From positions 1 through 8,659 of the forward strand of contig JAVBQU010000176.1 in assembly GCA_031548675.1 (NCBI GenBank): DNA of 8,659 bases, in the 5' to 3' direction. Positions 6,142-8,659 of this stretch are shown piece after piece. Source of the stretch: JAVBQU01 sp031548675. GTDB taxonomy: Bacteria; Bacteroidota; Bacteroidia; Bacteroidales; P3. The position numbers and the translations under genes were made by a program. Numbering within the stretch: the first letter of the stretch is position 1; each line of letters starts with the position of its first letter. The notes under the pieces were generated by a model. That model was not told the origin of the DNA. It saw nothing but the letters and a program-made list of their open reading frames with translations, and did no database searches.

Positions 6142-7059
6142 TTATTTGTTGAGAGTTCGCATAAACTTTGACTTATATAATTCTTCATCGTAAATCAGAT
6201 TGGGATTTTGTTTCATTTCCTCTTTAAGAGGTCTTAACCCTATCTTTCTACGTAGCCTTTTCATTTGTTTCCAATCTGCTATGGGGACTATGATTCTTTT
6301 TTCTGTTGTCGTAGTATTAGGCATGAATATTCGTCTTTCTCCCTCCAAAGGAATAGTAGCTGTAACATAAATTTGTGTATCAAAATAGTGTACAGAATCA
6401 ATAAAAACAGGTTTATTACCCATGCAGTTGTAATCTATAATTCCTGCGATTTCGATAGGAGGAAAATCCCCTGCAATTGCCTGTTTTACCATGATTGGAT
6501 ACAAATATTCAATGGTTGCAGGATCTGCGGAGCCCAAATGTCTTAAAATAATTATTATTTGCAGCATTCCTGCAGAGCCTATTTCTTTTTCGGAAGGTAA
6601 TTTTCCATACTGCCAAACTATTTTTATAAGTTCTTGCTGATTGGCAGAATCTATTTCTTTAATCTTACGCCAGCTTTCTTTCTCTGTTTCTTCAATTGGC
6701 ACAGTACCCCATTTCTTACGAAATGATTGATCTAACATGTGTATATTTTCAACCTTTTTAGATAGCAATTTATTCTTTACTTCATTCCCGGGTTTAAAAG
6801 AAAAATAACGCTTTTTCTCAATAACAGGGTATTTCCCATAATAGGAATTATTAATAAATTTCTGATAGTCATCAGGGTTATAGCCGGAATATAATAACCT
6901 AACAAAACAGTCAGCTATTTCTGCAGAATCACTTATAGAATTGTTATTTTCAACCCTACAGCTATCCTTACTCATAGCTTCTGTAGTTTCGCACAAAACA
7001 TCCACAGGATTAAGAATAATCAGGCAAAGCGAAAATAAAATAATAAAATACTTTTTCAT
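6142..7059 (-). CDS. Secreted protein resembling DUF6624
   Basis: The product has 305 residues and a signal peptide (MKKYFIILFSLCLIILNPVDVLC, cut near residue 23). C23 is preceded by Leu rather than a small residue, so a lipoprotein is unlikely. Residues 108-225 show a pattern I associate with DUF6624: a D-Q-x-x-R start (110-114), IDSANQQ (136-142), a WQYGKLPSEKEIG turn (149-161), an RH (173-174) in a helix, then YLYPIMVKQAIAGDFPP (185-201) with a following region in the position of the usual DR and YGT motifs. Those late motifs are weak here (IIDYN, DSVHY), so the copy is divergent. DUF6624 has no known activity. A basic tail (about 264-305) follows. It converges with the gene ending at 6009 and has its own promoter. 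Confidence 0.6.
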   Translation of the reverse strand: MKKYFIILFSLCLIILNPVDVLCETTEAMSKDSCRVENNNSISDSAEIADCFVRLLYSGYNPDDYQKFINNSYYGKYPVIEKKRYFSFKPGNEVKNKLLSKKVENIHMLDQSFRKKWGTVPIEETEKESWRKIKEIDSANQQELIKIVWQYGKLPSEKEIGSAGMLQIIIILRHLGSADPATIEYLYPIMVKQAIAGDFPPIEIAGIIDYNCMGNKPVFIDSVHYFDTQIYVTATIPLEGERRIFMPNTTTTEKRIIVPIADWKQMKRLRRKIGLRPLKEEMKQNPNLIYDEELYKSKFMRTLNK

Positions 7060-7151
7060 TAGATTTAGTTAGATTAGGCTTTGTATATATTCCCTTATTA
7101 TGTAAAGTTTCTTTGGTCATTCACAACCCTCAAGCAATAACGTTTTGTTTT

Positions 7152-7185
7152 CAAAGATAGGAATTTTACAATTAATATCCTCAAA
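7152..7185 (-). promoter_or_regulatory. Candidate Bacteroidota promoter for the DUF6624-like gene
   Basis: On the minus strand TTTG (7182-7185) precedes TATCTTTG (7152-7159) with a 22-nt spacer, slightly longer than the usual 19-21. It would give a leader of about 85 nt. Confidence 0.5.
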
Positions 7186-7328
7186 AGAAAAGACAAAAGG
7201 AGGATGCCCAAACAGAAAAGACAGATGGGTTCGGCAATTTTTAAAAGATTCCATGTTTACAAGAACACCATACCGAGCTTTAAAAACATGATTCTATAGC
7301 AAATCGCTGTAATTTACCTCTCTTAGTA

Positions 7329-7360
7329 TTTGAAACACGTACAAATAATTTGTACATTTG
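7329..7360 (+). promoter_or_regulatory. ftsE promoter
   Basis: TTTG at 7329-7332 and TACATTTG at 7353-7360 have a 20-nt spacer, a full Bacteroidota consensus. The start point should fall near 7366, only about 10 nt before the ATG at 7377. This also rules out the in-frame TTG at 7350, which lies inside the promoter. Confidence 0.78.
7339..7355. promoter_or_regulatory. Perfect palindrome in the ftsE promoter (candidate operator)
   Basis: GTACAAAT (7339-7346) and ATTTGTAC (7348-7355) are perfect 8-bp inverted arms around a single A. The palindrome fills the promoter spacer and overlaps the first bases of the -7 box, a typical place for a dimeric repressor to block RNA polymerase. No regulator is encoded nearby. 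Confidence 0.5.
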
Positions 7361-7376
7361 CAAAAACAATATCTCT

Positions 7377-8051
7377 ATGTCCGATACCATAATCAAACTC
7401 TCTGATGTTTCCATTTACCAACATCAGACGCTTATCTTGAAAAGCATTTCGTTAGAAGTAAACCGAGGCGATTTTTTCTATTTAGTCGGCAAAACAGGCA
7501 CAGGCAAAAGCACACTGCTCAAAGCCCTGTATGGCGAAAACAAAATATACAGCGGCGAAGCCGAAGTTGCAGGCTACGATTTATGCAAGATTAAAAATAA
7601 AGAAATCCCTTTCTTACGACGAAAATTAGGCATTATCTTTCAGGATTATCAGCTTTTGATGGATAGGAATGTAGAAGATAATTTATTGTTTGTACTAAAA
7701 GCTACCGGCTGGAAAGATAAAATGCTGATGCAGCAGCGTATCGAAAAAGTTCTGGAAATGGTGGGCTTAGAATCGAAAATGAAAAGCATGCCACATAAGC
7801 TTTCGGGCGGAGAACAGCAAAGAGTGGTAATTGCACGGGCATTGCTCAACGACCCTGAGCTTATACTTGCCGACGAACCTACGGGAGACCTCGACCCCAT
7901 TACTTCAGAAGAAATTATTTCTATACTGATGAATATTGCTAAAGAAAGAAATACTGCTGTAATTGCCGCCAGCCACGATTTTATGATGATTAATAAATTT
8001 CCTGCTAAAATTTGGAGCTGTCAGAACAATACCATTACCTTAATGGACTAA
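7377..8051 (+). CDS. ftsE: Cell-division ABC transporter ATP-binding protein FtsE
   Basis: A complete ABC ATPase of 224 residues, the usual FtsE size. Walker A is GKTGTGKST (38-46), the Q-loop glutamine is Q89, the signature is LSGGEQQR (142-149), Walker B is LILADE (162-167), the D-loop follows at DLD (171-173), and the H-loop histidine is H200. The phrases LLKALYGE, LRRKLGIIFQDYQLL and DRNVEDNLLFVLKATGW are FtsE-like. FtsE pairs with the membrane protein FtsX; ATP hydrolysis drives FtsX to activate peptidoglycan hydrolases at the division site. ftsX is not next to it here. In Bacteroidota I recall ftsX commonly sitting in another cluster, so this is not a loss. The ATG at 7377 is chosen over the TTG at 7350 because the latter lies within the promoter. 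Confidence 0.9.
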   Translation: MSDTIIKLSDVSIYQHQTLILKSISLEVNRGDFFYLVGKTGTGKSTLLKALYGENKIYSGEAEVAGYDLCKIKNKEIPFLRRKLGIIFQDYQLLMDRNVEDNLLFVLKATGWKDKMLMQQRIEKVLEMVGLESKMKSMPHKLSGGEQQRVVIARALLNDPELILADEPTGDLDPITSEEIISILMNIAKERNTAVIAASHDFMMINKFPAKIWSCQNNTITLMD

Positions 8052-8504
8052 GGATTCGGTAATCTCTGAATAATTGTTTAAAAATAGAATTCAAAACTAA
8101 ATATGATTACTTTGTTGTTATCCCTTATCACAAGGATTGGCATAGTAAAAAATGCGTTAAAAAAAAACTAACTTTGAAGCGTTAAAAACAAAAAACAAAC
8201 TATAGGCTCAATCAGAAACACAGAAATCGGCATGTACCTCAAAGTATATTAAAGCAAATGATTTCAACCTTTTTTTGTTTAGTGTAAAAGAAAGTTTTTT
8301 AGCCATTTTTTATTCAGCCTTGACTTTTTGTTACTTTTGGGTCAAGCCAAAAGTAAAGGAGCAATAATCAATCAAATATATCATAAATAACATAGTGAAT
8401 CAATCTCCTTTAAATATACAATCCTTAATTATTAGGTTAGAAAATAAAATTTAAACGATTATTGAATCCGGTACAGGAAATGCTGCTGATGAAATCGTAA
8501 AATT
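8052..8504. other. AT-rich intergenic region with a hairpin and a possible decayed frame
   Basis: No complete gene was found in these 453 bp. They contain GCGTTAAAAA twice (around 8154 and 8180), -7-like sequences at 8169-8176 (TAACTTTG) and 8332-8339 (TACTTTTG) that lack good -33 boxes, the hairpin at 8319-8356 and the possible gene remnant at 8368-8508. The transcript of the downstream glycosyltransferase probably starts somewhere in here or reads through from ftsE. Confidence 0.6.
8319..8356. repeat. Hairpin with competing upstream pairing
   Basis: TTACTTTTGG (8331-8340) and CCAAAAGTAA (8347-8356) are perfect 10-bp arms around the loop GTCAAG. The loop is the exact complement of CTTGAC at 8319-8324, so a second pairing is possible, either as a pseudoknot or as an alternative fold. 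I recall TTGACTTTTTGTTACTTTT-type sequences as common in Bacteroidota intergenic regions, which suggests a dispersed repeat; this was not searched. Confidence 0.6.
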
Positions 8505-8508
8505 ATGA
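8368..8508 (+). pseudogene. Possible decayed small gene ahead of the glycosyltransferase
   Basis: One frame reads VNQSPLNIQSLIIRLENKI from 8395, hits a TAA at 8452-8454, then continues in the same frame as TIIESGTGNAADEIVKL to a TGA at 8506-8508. The second part has a coding-like composition, and its stop overlaps the ATGATG start of the next gene, as in translationally coupled genes. I cannot name a family, and there is no good start codon. It could be a gene remnant or chance. Confidence 0.25.
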
Positions 8509-8659
8509 TGCCTCAAAAAAAAGTTTTAATTATTTGCGATGCGTTTCCTCCGGCTTTTGCCCCGAGAATGGGATATTTGTGTAAACACCTTGCCGGTTTA
8601 GGCTGGCAAGCCGTTATTGTAACAGAACACATCAACCAAAATTTATTTCAAGAATTAGC
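8505..8659 (+). CDS. Glycosyltransferase (GT4-like), N-terminal part only
   Basis: Only the first 51 codons lie in the window. The start MMPQKKVLIICDAFPPAFAP is followed by a helix and strand (MGYLCKHLAGLGWQAVIVTE). This is the N-terminal Rossmann half of GT-B glycosyltransferases of the GT4 group: a beta strand, a glycine/proline-rich loop (DAFPPAFAPR), a helix containing the H-L-x-x-L-G pattern, and a second strand. Such enzymes move sugars from nucleotide donors onto lipid or glycan acceptors for surface polysaccharide or glycolipid synthesis. The donor cannot be told because the C-terminal half is missing. ATG codons at 8505 and 8508 are both possible. Family assignment from so short a piece is reasonable but not certain. 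Confidence 0.7.
   Translation, partial: MMPQKKVLIICDAFPPAFAPRMGYLCKHLAGLGWQAVIVTEHINQNLFQEL

Larger units (their letters stand above)
7060..7376. other. Divergent intergenic region between the DUF6624-like gene and ftsE
   Basis: These 317 bp hold two back-to-back promoters and no gene. The only other structure seen is a 7-bp inverted repeat CATGTTT (7252-7258) with AAACATG (7284-7290) around a 25-nt loop, of doubtful meaning. Confidence 0.7.

Noticed and set aside
7350..7376. TTG at 7350 as the ftsE start
   Set aside because: It lies between the -33 and -7 boxes, upstream of the predicted transcript start, and the ATG at 7377 gives the usual FtsE length.

Overview
The window looks like chromosomal DNA from a member of the Bacteroidota, probably Bacteroidales. 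Three things point there: several promoters match the Bacteroidota consensus (TTTG, 19-22 nt, TAnnTTTG) instead of the sigma70 type; the translation starts are AT-rich with no clear Shine-Dalgarno; and the proteins (an OmpA-type protein with a C-terminal SPOR-like domain, TypA/BipA, FtsE, a GT4-like glycosyltransferase) read like Bacteroidales homologues. Species cannot be fixed from the sequence alone.

Layout. 1-1106 (+) is the 3' part of an outer-membrane/peptidoglycan-associated OmpA-family gene, closed by an intrinsic terminator. 1107-2007 holds no convincing gene. It is crowded with repeats: a 41-bp tandem array (about 1278-1430), a hairpin-rich block bracketed by a 10-bp direct repeat (1436-1618), a dispersed-repeat-like block (about 1750-1862), and a strong terminator that serves typA. 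typA (2008-3816, -) is the housekeeping ribosome-associated GTPase. Next come a HsdR-N-like PD-(D/E)xK nuclease-like protein with no partner genes (4206-5285, +), a small secreted protein of unknown function (5503-6009, +), and a convergent secreted protein resembling DUF6624 (6142-7059, -). Two near-identical 29-nt hairpin repeats (5292-5320 and 6089-6117) bracket the small secreted gene. ftsE (7377-8051, +) follows under a promoter whose spacer contains a perfect palindrome. A 450-bp stretch with hairpins and a possible decayed reading frame then leads to the start of a glycosyltransferase (8505 to the window end).

How the genes relate. The OmpA-SPOR protein, FtsE and the glycosyltransferase are all envelope or cell-wall related, but they are separate transcription units. 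The nuclease-like gene and the two secreted proteins look like accessory genes between housekeeping loci. The best candidates for something undescribed are the structured repeats (1278-1618, 5292-5351, 6089-6141, 8319-8356) and the palindromic ftsE promoter. I did not find a clear multi-gene novel system.
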